From JAIRMO01 sp046533115 (GTDB taxonomy: Bacteria > Spirochaetota > Spirochaetia > Treponematales > Breznakiellaceae), in NCBI RefSeq assembly GCF_046533115.1, contig NZ_JAJQRC010000013.1:11702-75701 (forward strand): a DNA stretch of 64,000 bases, given 5' to 3'. Made by a program: the position numbers and the translations under genes. Shown here one piece after another: positions 23,482-32,728 of the stretch; position 1 is the first letter of the stretch; the number at the start of each line of letters is the position of its first letter. The notes below the pieces were generated by a model that was given only the letters and a program-made list of their open reading frames with translations, did no database searches and was not told the origin of the DNA.

Positions 23482-24819
23482 TCATTCAAAAATGACCGTT
23501 TGTATGCTATGTTCCCGCAGATAAAGCCGCGCCCTGTGGTTATTTACACACAGGGTTGTTTTCTGCGGTATATCCAGGGCGTTCATCACAACGGCTATGA
23601 CGCATCCATCTGGGTTTTGAAAGGCACAGACCTCAAGAACGCTGCTATCAGACGTGATACCAAGTCGTGCGGCCCCGCGGCGGATAAATTTACTAAAATG
23701 CCCTATATAGTAATAAGAGTTTAAAAAAACAAGGCGGTCGTTTTCCGTGTCCACCATGACCGGTGCGGTACAGAAATTACCGTGCATATTTGGCCCACCC
23801 TGTTTGTCCAAAAACAAATTCCAGTCAATAAACGCATTGGCTCCGTTATTCATATCGCCGATTATCTCATGGGCGTACCGTTCTCCTATACCCCAGTCTG
23901 TCACATCTTCAGGCAGTGCGGTACAGCTTTCTGTAGATATAAGCAGGACATTAGGAAATTCTTTCTGTATGGCGTACAGATTTTCAAAATAATCACCGCT
24001 GTACCAATGAAATGCCACACCACAGCCCCGGTGTACCAACAACGGATCCGAAAGTAAATCTCTTGTTCCGGCAAGCATACGGTCCTTGTTGCTGTCCCAG
24101 AGCAGTATCTGTATGTCTTTAAATCCGCCGGCATCCAGGGCGGGAAGGAGTCCCTTAAGCAGGAATGCTTTTTCCTGCCCGGTGTTGTAGCGGCACGAAG
24201 CCCAACGCTGTTCTTCATCAGGCTCATTTTGTATGCCCAAGGCCCATATATCCACACCATGTTCCCGATATGTTCTGACAAATTGTACTAGATACCGCCC
24301 CATCGCCTCGTAGTATTCCGGTTTGAGTTCACCGCCCGCGAGTACCCCATTGGTCTTCATCCAGGCCGGTGGACTCCAGGGCACGGCGTACAACAGAAGC
24401 CGCTGCTCACAGATACTGGCAGCATTCTTTATAAATGGAATGAGCCATCGTTCGTCATGGCTGATATCGAAACAGGTCATATCCGTATCGCCGGGGATAT
24501 CGTTCAAGGTATATGGCTCCGTACAAAAATCACAGCACCCTATATGCGTACGGCCCATGTTGTAGGCGATACCTTCCTGGGGATGAAAATATGCACGCAA
24601 AGCATCCGTGCGACGTTCCGGGCTAAGTGGCTCCAGTACGGCAGCGGCGGACTGGGTAAACGCACCGCCAAAACCCAAGATACGCTGGGCAGGCGATTGG
24701 ACATCTATATATATCTCATGCCCGGAATCCGCTGTTTCGACAAGGCTACCCGGCTCCATATACTTTTGGGTATTTTTTTCCGTTGTAATGATGCGTATTC
24801 TCGATGATCTTTCCAACAA
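23482..24819 (-). CDS. Glycoside hydrolase family 30 enzyme (glucosylceramidase/beta-glucosidase type)
   Basis: 445 residues without a signal peptide, so probably cytoplasmic. The GH30 pattern is clear: QRILGFGGAFTQSAAAVL at the N-terminus, YNMGRTHIGCCDFC, YAVPWSPPAWMKTNG, the acid/base Glu in GIQNEPDEEQ (~residue 200) and the nucleophile Glu in LISTESCTA (~297). A C-terminal beta domain follows. Such enzymes cleave beta-linked glucosides, including glucosylceramides. It is the last gene of a minus-strand operon with two sugar permeases and a binding protein, which probably import its substrate. Noticeably richer in A+T and in ATA codons than surrounding genes, suggesting acquisition with the cluster. 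Confidence 0.9.
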   Translation of the reverse strand: MLERSSRIRIITTEKNTQKYMEPGSLVETADSGHEIYIDVQSPAQRILGFGGAFTQSAAAVLEPLSPERRTDALRAYFHPQEGIAYNMGRTHIGCCDFCTEPYTLNDIPGDTDMTCFDISHDERWLIPFIKNAASICEQRLLLYAVPWSPPAWMKTNGVLAGGELKPEYYEAMGRYLVQFVRTYREHGVDIWALGIQNEPDEEQRWASCRYNTGQEKAFLLKGLLPALDAGGFKDIQILLWDSNKDRMLAGTRDLLSDPLLVHRGCGVAFHWYSGDYFENLYAIQKEFPNVLLISTESCTALPEDVTDWGIGERYAHEIIGDMNNGANAFIDWNLFLDKQGGPNMHGNFCTAPVMVDTENDRLVFLNSYYYIGHFSKFIRRGAARLGITSDSSVLEVCAFQNPDGCVIAVVMNALDIPQKTTLCVNNHRARLYLREHSIQTVIFE

Positions 24820-24821
24820 CC

Positions 24822-25646
24822 TTACCCCTTTACCGCTCCGGCGGTGATGCCGTTGATAAAATACTTTGATCCCAGGGTATACAGAATTACGATGGGGAAT
24901 GTGGACAAGGTTAAAGCCAGCATCTGCGCACCGTAATCCTGCCGGTATGCGACGGCAATATTGGCAATCATAAGCGGCAATGTATAGGATGCTTGTTTAT
25001 TAATGACAATAAGCGGCAAGAGATAACTATTCCAAGACCACAGGAAAATAAGGGTAACTACCGTAATGCAGCCAGCCTTTATGCACGGAACAACGATAGA
25101 AATCAATATACGCGGTTCGGAAGTGCCGTCCATCCGTGCACTTTCCAGCATTTCATCGGGCACGGAGCTCCGCATAAATTGGGTCATAAAAAATACACTG
25201 AAGGGATTCGCCACCCATATATATACAACGGAAGCCAGCGTATTAGTCAAGTGCATGGCCCTCAGCTCAATAATATACCCTATGATTGCTATCTGAGCGG
25301 GGAGCATCATACCTAACAGAATGATGTTCTGAATAAACACCTTCAGGCGAAAACGGTATTTGGCCAGTGCAAAGGCCGCGCACACACTGGTGAATAGGCA
25401 TACCGCCGCGGATACCGTCGACACAAACATACTGTTCAAGTATGACCGCAGAAAATGCCCTTTCAGTACTGTAGCCAGATTTACACCCAGGTAGTTACTT
25501 ACCCACAGCGGCAGTCCGGTAAACAACTTTTCGCTACGATATGTCCCCATTACAAACATTATATAAAACGGAACCAACGCGACAAGCGAAATCACGGACA
25601 AAAACAAGTATACACCATTAAAACGACAGCCTGTTATCCGTTTCAT
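24822..25646 (-). CDS. Sugar ABC transporter permease, MalG type
   Basis: 274 residues with six predicted helices. The EAA loop reads MLESARMDGTSEPRILISIVVPCIKAG (core ESARMDGTSE), and the C-terminus GSKYFINGITAGAVKG is typical of MalG-like permeases. It lies 2 bases upstream of the GH30 gene and overlaps the preceding permease gene by 4 bases, so translation is probably coupled. No ATPase is encoded in the cluster. Confidence 0.92.
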   Translation of the reverse strand: MKRITGCRFNGVYLFLSVISLVALVPFYIMFVMGTYRSEKLFTGLPLWVSNYLGVNLATVLKGHFLRSYLNSMFVSTVSAAVCLFTSVCAAFALAKYRFRLKVFIQNIILLGMMLPAQIAIIGYIIELRAMHLTNTLASVVYIWVANPFSVFFMTQFMRSSVPDEMLESARMDGTSEPRILISIVVPCIKAGCITVVTLIFLWSWNSYLLPLIVINKQASYTLPLMIANIAVAYRQDYGAQMLALTLSTFPIVILYTLGSKYFINGITAGAVKG

Positions 25647-26599
25647 GCGTTGTCACCTCGCTTTGAAATATAGAAGCTAATAAATGAAAAGATGCCGATG
25701 ATCATGAACAGTGAATAGGCTATGGCAGCGCCATACCCCAACCGAGTGGAACTGCCGAAAGCATCGTCGTAGAATTTCCACAAGATGGTCAGCACAGAGT
25801 ATTCAGGCCCACCGATATTCCTAGCCGCGGCGGACCAGCCGGAAAAAAGCTGCACCGGTTCATCAAACATCTGAAAACCGCCAATTAACGCGGTAATAAA
25901 CAGAAAAACCGTTACGGGTTTCAGCATGGGTATGGTAATACAAAACAGCACTTGTACCGGGTTGGCGCGGTCTATACGGGCGGCCTCGTATATATCCCGT
26001 GAAATAGCCGTCATACCGGCGAGATATATGAGCATACAGTATCCGAAATTGCGCCATATGATCATCAAAGCCACAATAACCCGGGATGCCCAAGGACTCT
26101 GTAGCCAAAAAAAATGTTCTTTGAAAATACCCAGTCCGGTAAGTACGCCATTCAAAATACCACTGTTCCAGTCAAATATATACGAGAAAATAAAACCAAT
26201 GGCTACCGGTGTAGTAAAATAGGGCATAAAATTCAGTACCTGGAAAAAACGACGGCTTCGTCCGATGTTATACAAGCAAAACGCCAAAATAAGGCCCAAA
26301 AACAGCGTAACCGGCAAGGACATGACCATGATAATAATCGTATTCAATATAGACTTCAAAAACAGCCGGTCCGACCTGAGCAGCCGTATGTAGTTACCAA
26401 GTCCCACAAAGGTCTTCTGGGTTATACCGTTCCAATTAAACATACTGAGATACAGGGAATAGATCATGGGGAACACCATGAATATGCCATAAGCGAGCAA
26501 AAAGGGCAACAAAAACAGATATGGCCACTTCCTGTTTTTTCCCGAAAGCATACCCTTGTCTTGAAAGCCCGACCTTCTGCCCCTTGTACCAAGATTCAT
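25643..26599 (-). CDS. Sugar ABC transporter permease, MalF type
   Basis: 318 residues. WPYLFLLPFLLAYGIFMVFPMIYSLYLSMFNW marks the first helix and periplasmic entry typical of MalF/UgpA permeases (core LLPFLLAYGIFMVFP). The EAA loop is DIYEAARIDRANPVQVLF, with Arg where Gly is usual after the Asp, a small deviation at the ATPase contact. An ATG giving MLSGKNRKWPY is a possible later start. It follows the binding protein gene after 40 bases and overlaps the next permease gene by 4. Confidence 0.92.
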   Translation of the reverse strand: MNLGTRGRRSGFQDKGMLSGKNRKWPYLFLLPFLLAYGIFMVFPMIYSLYLSMFNWNGITQKTFVGLGNYIRLLRSDRLFLKSILNTIIIMVMSLPVTLFLGLILAFCLYNIGRSRRFFQVLNFMPYFTTPVAIGFIFSYIFDWNSGILNGVLTGLGIFKEHFFWLQSPWASRVIVALMIIWRNFGYCMLIYLAGMTAISRDIYEAARIDRANPVQVLFCITIPMLKPVTVFLFITALIGGFQMFDEPVQLFSGWSAAARNIGGPEYSVLTILWKFYDDAFGSSTRLGYGAAIAYSLFMIIGIFSFISFYISKRGDNA

Positions 26600-26639
26600 G
26601 ATAATTCCCCCGGAACCATGCTGGTGAGATATACCGGCC

Positions 26640-27956
26640 TTACTTTACCGTAATATCGGGATCTCTCAGCTTTACTTCTTCAATAAACATATCCAGCGCC
26701 TCAGCCGCGTTTACAGAACTATTTGACATATACACCGGAATGAGCTTCTGCCAGGTAGCGTCCACAATGGAGTCTAAACGGGTCTGCTTGGCGGTTTTCG
26801 CCTGCGGGGCCGCAGTACCTATATAAAACTGTACCAGACTTTGACCGCCAAAAAAATCGTCATAGGGGCCCTTGATGTTAAAGGGCGAATACTCACTCTC
26901 ATAATAGGGCTGATAGCAGCTATAATTGCCCGTAAGTTCATACATCATAGCACTGCCCTCCTCCGAGAAATACACATACTTAATGAATTCCCATGCGGCA
27001 GCTTTATTCTTACTGTCCTTGTTGATGCTCAGACTGGTACCACCCAGGTTGAACGCACCTCCGGGTGGCGTCGTGATGGCCCAGTTACCACTGCCGTCGG
27101 GATCGTTCACGGAGATGACATACGGGGGGCACCATGCAGCGGCTTCGTAGAACAAAATATCCTTTGAAGCATAAGCGGCGTACCAATTCGATGAGTACAT
27201 TTCAATGTTGCCGATAATACCGGCATCGCGCATCCGCAGCGCTATTTCAAGTGGAGTTTTTACCTTGGCCGTAATATCTACGGTCGAGACGCTTACATAG
27301 TCAACCACATTTTGACTCAAGGTAGACAGCAGAACATCTCCAAGGGAAGCCATCATCTTTACCCGTCCATCACTGGCATTGCTCACCTTCTTGCCAACTT
27401 CCAGGAATTTATCCCAGTCGGATATCATATCGCCTACTTCAGCCGGATCGTCTGTCCCCAGGTATTGTTTTGCCACGTCCCGTTTATAAGCAAATCCGGC
27501 GGGCGTTACCTGCATGTCTATAGCGACGATATGATCCGATGGATCCGAAGTGAGGGGTACCGATGATTTTACCATGAGACTACGGTCAAGGTTGTAGGGG
27601 GCTTGCTCAAGGTTTTCACATATGCCCATCTCGAACAGCGCACCTCGCCAGGCTATCTCACCAAATATGATATCCGGCAATTCCAGTCCTGTTACATAGC
27701 TGGTTTGGAGCTTGGTCATGTAGTCATCCCAAGCTACTTCCTGGACATTCACGGTTACATTTGGATGAATTTTGTTGAAATTCTCGGCGAATTTCATCTG
27801 AATATCGCCATTCCAATCCCAAATGAGAATGTTGCCGGACAACTCATCTTTCGGTATGTCGTCCGCCACTTCTTCGGTTTTTTTTCCGCTACAAGCTAAG
27901 AATACCAGGCAAAGAATCGCTGGTAAGACCGATAATGAGAATCGCTTTATTTTCAT
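26640..27956 (-). CDS. Sugar-binding lipoprotein of ABC transporter
   Basis: 438 residues from the ATG at 27956, chosen because GGAGG lies 6 bases upstream and a good signal peptide follows (SVLPAILCLVFLAC). Longer in-frame extension runs through the promoter. The lipobox is VFLACS, so the protein is membrane-anchored. The mature part is a family 1 binding protein: ILIWDWNGDIQMKFAENFNKIHPNV, KLQTSYVTGLELPDIIFGE, and AAWEFIKYVYFSEEGSAMM in the C-lobe. First gene of the operon that ends in the GH30 enzyme. A divergent AraC-family gene lies 133 bases away and probably controls it. Confidence 0.92.
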   Translation of the reverse strand: MKIKRFSLSVLPAILCLVFLACSGKKTEEVADDIPKDELSGNILIWDWNGDIQMKFAENFNKIHPNVTVNVQEVAWDDYMTKLQTSYVTGLELPDIIFGEIAWRGALFEMGICENLEQAPYNLDRSLMVKSSVPLTSDPSDHIVAIDMQVTPAGFAYKRDVAKQYLGTDDPAEVGDMISDWDKFLEVGKKVSNASDGRVKMMASLGDVLLSTLSQNVVDYVSVSTVDITAKVKTPLEIALRMRDAGIIGNIEMYSSNWYAAYASKDILFYEAAAWCPPYVISVNDPDGSGNWAITTPPGGAFNLGGTSLSINKDSKNKAAAWEFIKYVYFSEEGSAMMYELTGNYSCYQPYYESEYSPFNIKGPYDDFFGGQSLVQFYIGTAAPQAKTAKQTRLDSIVDATWQKLIPVYMSNSSVNAAEALDMFIEEVKLRDPDITVK

Positions 27957-27983
27957 GGTTGGCCTCCAATAAGATATAAACCT

Positions 27984-28063
27984 ATGATAGTACCCATTAT
28001 CCGGCCTGTAAATATCATAGTGATATAAAAAATATTGCAAAATGCTGTTTTTCCTGATATAAT
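27984..28063. promoter_or_regulatory. Divergent promoters and candidate operator of the GH30/ABC cluster
   Basis: Minus strand, for the binding protein: TTTACA (28012-28007) and TATCAT (27989-27984), spacer 17. Plus strand, for the AraC gene: TTGCAA (28035-28040) and TATAAT (28058-28063), spacer 17. An 8-base inverted repeat, CTATGATA (27982-27989) and TATCATAG (28013-28020), brackets the minus-strand promoter and is a candidate site for the AraC-family regulator. Confidence 0.6.
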
Positions 28064-28089
28064 TAATAAATAGGCGGCAAATTGGTATT

Positions 28090-28944
28090 ATGTATAACAA
28101 TCTTACCTATATTTTTCCAAACACCAATTTTACGGATCTGACCATATATCAATATGGTGTGGAGAAATGCGCGCCTCTTTTGGCCTGCGGCCCGGCCATA
28201 CGGCATCACTATCTGCTGCACTATATCCTGTCAGGTAAGGGTATATTTAGTTCCGCAAATGGCTCTGAACATACGGTATCTGCGGGACAGGCGTTTTTGA
28301 TCCACCCGGACAGTATCTCTTTTTACTGCGCCGACCGCCATGACCCCTGGCACTATATCTGGATTGAATTCGATGGTCTTAAAGCGCCGGCGTTTATCAC
28401 CCAGGCGGGACTGTCCATAAAAAATCCCATATATACGTCCTCTCAGGGCTCTGCGGAGGGGCTAGAACGCCGTCTTATCTTCCTGATAGAGCATAATGAC
28501 GCTTCGCCGCTGGAATTGATAGGTACGCTCTATTTTATCATGGACGAGCTTATCAAAACCTCGGTGACAAAAAATCTACGGCGCGAGGACAACCTACAGG
28601 AATTCTACGTACATGAAGCCATAAACTATATAGAACGCAATTATGACAAGAATATCGGCATAGAAGGTATCGCCGCCTGGTGTAACTTAAACCGCAGTTA
28701 TTTTGGCAAAATATTCAAAAACACGATGCTGGTCACTCCCAGGGATTTTTTACAGAAATACCGGATGAACCGCGCCTGTGATCTGCTAAAGGGAGGCTTA
28801 TCCGTATCGGACACTGCACATCGTGTAGGCTATGAGAATCCGCTGCATTGTGTAGGCTATGAGAATCCGCTGCATTTCTCACGGGCTTTCCGCAATATAT
28901 TTGGTACATCCCCTAGGGAATGGCGTAATAGAAACTCCCATTAA
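28090..28944 (+). CDS. AraC-family transcriptional regulator with a 9-residue internal duplication
   Basis: 284 residues: an N-terminal cupin-like sugar-sensing domain (~1-150, HHYLLHYILSGKGIFSS, GQAFLIHPDSISFY) and a C-terminal AraC DNA-binding domain (~185-284, with AAWCNLNRSYFGKIFKNTMLVTPRDFL and FRNIFGTSPREWR). It is divergent from the GH30/ABC operon and is its probable sugar-responsive regulator. A perfect 27-base tandem duplication at 28823-28876 repeats VGYENPLH inside the second helix-turn-helix, inserting 9 residues just before the recognition helix FSRAF. This may disable or alter DNA binding. Same A+T-rich composition as the cluster. Confidence 0.9.
   Translation: MYNNLTYIFPNTNFTDLTIYQYGVEKCAPLLACGPAIRHHYLLHYILSGKGIFSSANGSEHTVSAGQAFLIHPDSISFYCADRHDPWHYIWIEFDGLKAPAFITQAGLSIKNPIYTSSQGSAEGLERRLIFLIEHNDASPLELIGTLYFIMDELIKTSVTKNLRREDNLQEFYVHEAINYIERNYDKNIGIEGIAAWCNLNRSYFGKIFKNTMLVTPRDFLQKYRMNRACDLLKGGLSVSDTAHRVGYENPLHCVGYENPLHFSRAFRNIFGTSPREWRNRNSH
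28823..28876 (+). repeat. Perfect 27-base in-frame tandem duplication within the AraC-family gene
   Basis: The unit at 28823-28849 (starting GTGTAGGCTATGAG) is repeated exactly at 28850-28876. Because 27 is a multiple of three, the frame is kept and 9 residues are inserted. The identity of the copies suggests a recent slippage or unequal-exchange event, or an assembly artefact. Confidence 0.95.
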
Positions 28945-29011
28945 TTCAGAGCCTGAACGAAGCCCCAACTTCTCTCTTCTCCTTAATCAGGTAGTACATT
29001 ATCCCGGTTTG

Positions 29012-29020
29012 TGCTATACT
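29012..29020 (+). promoter_or_regulatory. Extended -10 promoter of galE, predicting a leaderless mRNA
   Basis: TGCTATACT is an extended -10 element (TG at 29012-29013, TATACT at 29015-29020). No good -35 is visible. Six bases separate the -10 box from the ATG at 29027, and there is no ribosome-binding sequence between them. Confidence 0.6.
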
Positions 29021-29026
29021 AAAGCC

Positions 29027-30031
29027 ATGAACATACTGATTATCGGCGGGGCCGGGTATATTGGAAGCCATGTGGCTCGGGAATTTTTGGATCAGGGGCA
29101 CCGGATTACGGTGTATGATAACCTTTCCAGCGGGTTACGGGAGAATCTTTTTCCGGAAGAGGCCTTTATCCATGGGGATATTTTGGATTATACGGGGCTG
29201 CTCAGGGCGGCTACCGGGGATAATACCCACCGGGTGTCCAAAATGCCTGTTTTTGATGCCATTATACACCTCGCGGCGTTCAAGGCGGCGGGGGAATCCA
29301 TGATAAAGCCGGAAAAATATTCGGTCAATAATATCACCGGTACCATCAATATCCTCAACGCCGCGGTGGAGGGGGGGATTAAAAACATTGTTTTTTCCTC
29401 CAGCGCCGCGGTTTACGGGGAACCGGAATACCTGCCCCTGGATGAAAAACACCCCACGAACCCCGAAAACTACTACGGCTTTACCAAACGGGAGATCGAA
29501 CTCTTTCTGGGGTGGTATGAAAAACTTAAAGGGATCCGTTTTGCCAACCTGCGTTATTTTAATGCCGCGGGGTATGATGTCAAGGGCCGAATCAAGGGCC
29601 TGGAACAAAACCCCGCCAACCTCATCCCGGTGATCATGGAGGCTGCGGCGGGAAAACGGCCGGAAGTGCAGATCTTTGGGGACGATTACGATACCCCCGA
29701 CGGTACCGGGGTCAGGGACTATGTCCATGTAAACGATCTTGCCCTGGGCCACCTGGCGGCTTTGGAGTATATTACCCGGAACGACAAAAGCCTCACCGTC
29801 AACCTGGGCAGTGAAACCGGGATTTCGGTAAAGGAAATTATCGAAGCCGCCCGCCGGATCAGCGGCAAGCCCATCCCCGCCCGGATCGTGGGACGCCGTC
29901 CCGGGGACCCGGCCAAACTCACCGCTTCTTCCAAACTCGCCCATGAGGTCCTGGGCTGGACCGCCCGTTATTCGGACCCGGATACCCTGATCCGCAGCAC
30001 CTGGGAAGTATATAAAGGAACCGCTAAATAG
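29027..30031 (+). CDS. galE: UDP-glucose 4-epimerase
   Basis: 334 residues from the ATG at 29027; the longer frame reaches back into the preceding gene and lacks support. It has the NAD-binding motif GGAGYIGSH (residues ~7-15), VYDNLSSG, the catalytic Ser in FSSSAAVYGEP and the YxxxK pair in YYGFTKREIE, then GDDYDTPDGTGVRDYVHV, all diagnostic of GalE. It interconverts UDP-glucose and UDP-galactose with bound NAD for galactose use and surface glycan precursors. Promoter geometry suggests a leaderless transcript. An M20-type peptidase gene with its own ribosome site follows after 42 bases. Confidence 0.95.
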   Translation: MNILIIGGAGYIGSHVAREFLDQGHRITVYDNLSSGLRENLFPEEAFIHGDILDYTGLLRAATGDNTHRVSKMPVFDAIIHLAAFKAAGESMIKPEKYSVNNITGTINILNAAVEGGIKNIVFSSSAAVYGEPEYLPLDEKHPTNPENYYGFTKREIELFLGWYEKLKGIRFANLRYFNAAGYDVKGRIKGLEQNPANLIPVIMEAAAGKRPEVQIFGDDYDTPDGTGVRDYVHVNDLALGHLAALEYITRNDKSLTVNLGSETGISVKEIIEAARRISGKPIPARIVGRRPGDPAKLTASSKLAHEVLGWTARYSDPDTLIRSTWEVYKGTAK

Positions 30032-30073
30032 GGGAGCAAAATTGCTATTTTGCCTCTTAAAGAGGAGAAAACT

Positions 30074-31318
30074 ATGTCAAAAGAAACTATCTTTGGGTTT
30101 ATCGAAAAAAACGTTCCCCTGATCATCGCATTGGAGACGGAGCTTACCAAACGGCCCGCCATAGCTCCGGAATCCGGGGGGGAGGGGGAATGGGAAAAAT
30201 GCCGGTTCCTTGAGCAATGGCTTAAAGACCGGGGCATCACCGCCCTGGAGCGCCTGGACGCCCCGGATAAGCAGGCCAAGGGAGGGGTCAGACCCAATCT
30301 GATTGCCACCATCCCCGGAAAAAACGACGCCAAACGGCTGTGGATCATGAGCCACCTGGATGTGGTACCCCCCGGAGAGGCTTCCCTGTGGAAAAGCGAC
30401 CCCTGGCAGGTGGTTCAACAGGAAGGTCCCCGGGGAACGGTGCTTATCGGCCGGGGGGTAGAGGATAACCAGCAGGGGCTTTGTTCCTCGGTTCTGGCCG
30501 CCTTGTCCCTGATTTCCCAAGGGATCACCCCGCCCCACCCGGTCAAGCTCCTCTTTGTGGCGGATGAGGAGATGGGCAGCGCCTACGGCATAGATTGGAT
30601 CCTGAAAAACCACCCCGGCCTGTTCCGCGGGGACGACATGATCCTCATCCCCGACGGCGGGGATCCCCGGGGGGAAACCATCGAGATCGCTGAAAAAAAC
30701 CTCCTCTGGGTCCGGTTTACCACTACCGGCTCCCAAGCCCACGGTTCCCGGCCGGATCAGGGGATCAATGCCCACTTAGCCGGGGCGGATCTGGCGGTTC
30801 GGCTCCATGAGGGCCTTTCAAAACAATTTTCGGAGCGGGACCCCCTCTTTGAGCCTGATTATTCCACCTTCCAGCCGACCAAAAAAGAGGCCAATGTGCC
30901 CAATATCAACACCATCCCCGGGGAAGATGTTTTCTATATGGATATGCGGATCCTCCCCCGGTATCCCATCAAGGCCGTTCTTACGGAGATAGACCGCATA
31001 AAAGGGGAAGTGGAAGCCAAATACGGGGTAAAAATCGCCTATACCCCCCTCCAATCCGTCGAATCCCGGCCCACTTCCCCGGAAGCGCCCCTGGTAAAAC
31101 TCCTCTCCGGGGCGGTCCGGGAGGTGTATGGGGTGGAAACCCGGCCCATCGGCATCGGGGGCGGTACCGTGGGGGCCTACCTCCGGAACGCCGGGATCGA
31201 CTCGGTGGTATGGGGCCGGATGGATGATACCGCCCATCAGCCCAACGAGTACACGGTCCTTGAAAACATCCTGGGGGATGCCAAGGTAATGGCCTTTTTA
31301 ATGATGGAGGAACGGTAA
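30074..31318 (+). CDS. M20-family metallopeptidase (ArgE/DapE/carboxypeptidase G2 type)
   Basis: 414 residues from the ATG at 30074, with AGAGGAG 7 bases upstream. The two-zinc site is visible: His and Asp in MSHLDVVPPGE, the bridging Asp in GRGVEDNQQG, the catalytic EE pair in VADEEMGSAYG, an Asp in IPDGGDP, and the last His in DTAHQPNEY. A dimerisation lid with GSQAHGSRPDQGINAH lies between. M20 enzymes cut dipeptides or N-acyl amino acids. The substrate cannot be fixed. It might be in one transcript with galE, though their roles do not obviously connect. The 231 bases that follow hold a TTGACA at 31366 but no convincing -10. Confidence 0.88.
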   Translation: MSKETIFGFIEKNVPLIIALETELTKRPAIAPESGGEGEWEKCRFLEQWLKDRGITALERLDAPDKQAKGGVRPNLIATIPGKNDAKRLWIMSHLDVVPPGEASLWKSDPWQVVQQEGPRGTVLIGRGVEDNQQGLCSSVLAALSLISQGITPPHPVKLLFVADEEMGSAYGIDWILKNHPGLFRGDDMILIPDGGDPRGETIEIAEKNLLWVRFTTTGSQAHGSRPDQGINAHLAGADLAVRLHEGLSKQFSERDPLFEPDYSTFQPTKKEANVPNINTIPGEDVFYMDMRILPRYPIKAVLTEIDRIKGEVEAKYGVKIAYTPLQSVESRPTSPEAPLVKLLSGAVREVYGVETRPIGIGGGTVGAYLRNAGIDSVVWGRMDDTAHQPNEYTVLENILGDAKVMAFLMMEER

Positions 31319-31549
31319 AAACCGCGATCATCCGTTATTTTTTTCCTTTTTAGTTCATAAACCGGTTGACAACAACTCATAAAATACGCATTGTACCCTG
31401 TAGAACAAAAATAGTAGAATTTAGGGTGGGTTAAACGAGTACATGAGGAAAAAGCGGGCTTTTTGCCGTTTTTCCAAAGCCTTTCCTGAAATCAACCGGG
31501 TTTTGGGAAAGGCGCAGGATATACCGGAAGGGAGGTTGAAGGAGCAGGG

Positions 31550-32728
31550 TTGAAAGGGAGCGATGTTGGCATCAAAGAGATTTCTAAGTCTTTTGGTGAT
31601 TTTAAGGTCCTGAATGCGGTGGACCTTGAGATAAAAAAGGGGGAATTTTTTTCCCTCCTGGGGCCTTCGGGGTGCGGTAAAACCACCCTGCTGCGGATCA
31701 TCGCGGGGTTTGAAACCCCCGATGTGGGAATTGTTACGTTTGACGGCGCCGATGTCCTGCCCCTGCCCCCCAACCGCAGACCGGCAAATACGGTCTTTCA
31801 AAATTATGCCCTTTTTCCCCACTTGACGGTTTTTGAAAACGTGGCTTTTTCTTTGCGCTTAAAAAAACTGCAACGGAACGAGGTTAATTCCCAGGTAACC
31901 GAATACCTTAAATTGGTCCAACTGGAGGGTCATGCCCATAAGAAACCCAACCAGCTTTCGGGGGGCCAAAAACAGCGGGTCGCCATTGCCCGGGCCCTGA
32001 TCAACGAACCCCGGGTATTGCTGCTGGACGAACCCCTCTCCGCCCTGGACGCCAAATTGCGGCAGCACATGCTCATCGAGCTGGACCAGATCCACGACAA
32101 GATCGGGATCACCTTTATCTACGTTACCCACGATCAGCAGGAGGCCCTGTCGGTTTCCGACCGGATCGCGGTGATGAACCAGGGGAATGTTTTGCAGGTG
32201 GGAACCCCCCACGATATCTATGAAAGCCCTGCCACGGACTTTGTGGCCCGGTTTATCGGCGAGACCAACCTCTTTGACGCATCGGTGACGGCGGTGGAAA
32301 AACTCGACCGGAGCGAGCCGGAATATATGGCCCATTTGCATATCCCCGAGCTGGGGAATATCAAGGTGACCACCGTGGACGAGGTCCGGAGCGGACAGCA
32401 GGTTAGTTTTACCATACGGCCGGAAAAGATCCTGATCTCCAAGGAAAAACCCGCCACCAAGCGGGAGGACATCAACCTGCTGCAGGGGACGGTGGACGAG
32501 CCCATCTATTCGGGGTTCCAGACCAAATTCTACGTCAAAACCCAGGAAAAGGTCCTGATCCGGGTGATCAAACAGCACGCCAAATACTCCGATGAGGGTC
32601 CTGATATTGTGTGGAAGGATTCGGTATACCTGTCCTGGAGCGCCAATGACGGGTATATTGTGGGGATCAAAGACGATGGGGAGGGCTCCGGCTTCCCGGG
32701 ACCCGGTCCGGGGACGGGAGAACCGTGA
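31550..32728 (+). CDS. potA: Spermidine/putrescine ABC transporter ATP-binding protein
   Basis: 392 residues, starting at a TTG with AAGGAG 5 bases ahead. Complete ABC ATPase: Walker A GPSGCGKTT, Q-loop FQNYALFP, signature LSGGQKQRVAIARAL, Walker B LLLDEPLSALD, H-loop THDQQEAL. The C-terminal ~150 residues form a TOBE regulatory domain with FTIRPEKI, as in PotA. It powers polyamine import by the PotBC channel. The stop overlaps the GTG of potB (GTGA), indicating coupled translation. First gene of potABCD. Confidence 0.93.
   Translation: MKGSDVGIKEISKSFGDFKVLNAVDLEIKKGEFFSLLGPSGCGKTTLLRIIAGFETPDVGIVTFDGADVLPLPPNRRPANTVFQNYALFPHLTVFENVAFSLRLKKLQRNEVNSQVTEYLKLVQLEGHAHKKPNQLSGGQKQRVAIARALINEPRVLLLDEPLSALDAKLRQHMLIELDQIHDKIGITFIYVTHDQQEALSVSDRIAVMNQGNVLQVGTPHDIYESPATDFVARFIGETNLFDASVTAVEKLDRSEPEYMAHLHIPELGNIKVTTVDEVRSGQQVSFTIRPEKILISKEKPATKREDINLLQGTVDEPIYSGFQTKFYVKTQEKVLIRVIKQHAKYSDEGPDIVWKDSVYLSWSANDGYIVGIKDDGEGSGFPGPGPGTGEP

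Noticed and set aside
28859..29026. Upstream start for galE inside the AraC gene
   Set aside because: The NAD-binding motif begins at the ATG at 29027, which has its own extended -10 promoter; the extra residues are a frame-shifted reading of the AraC gene.
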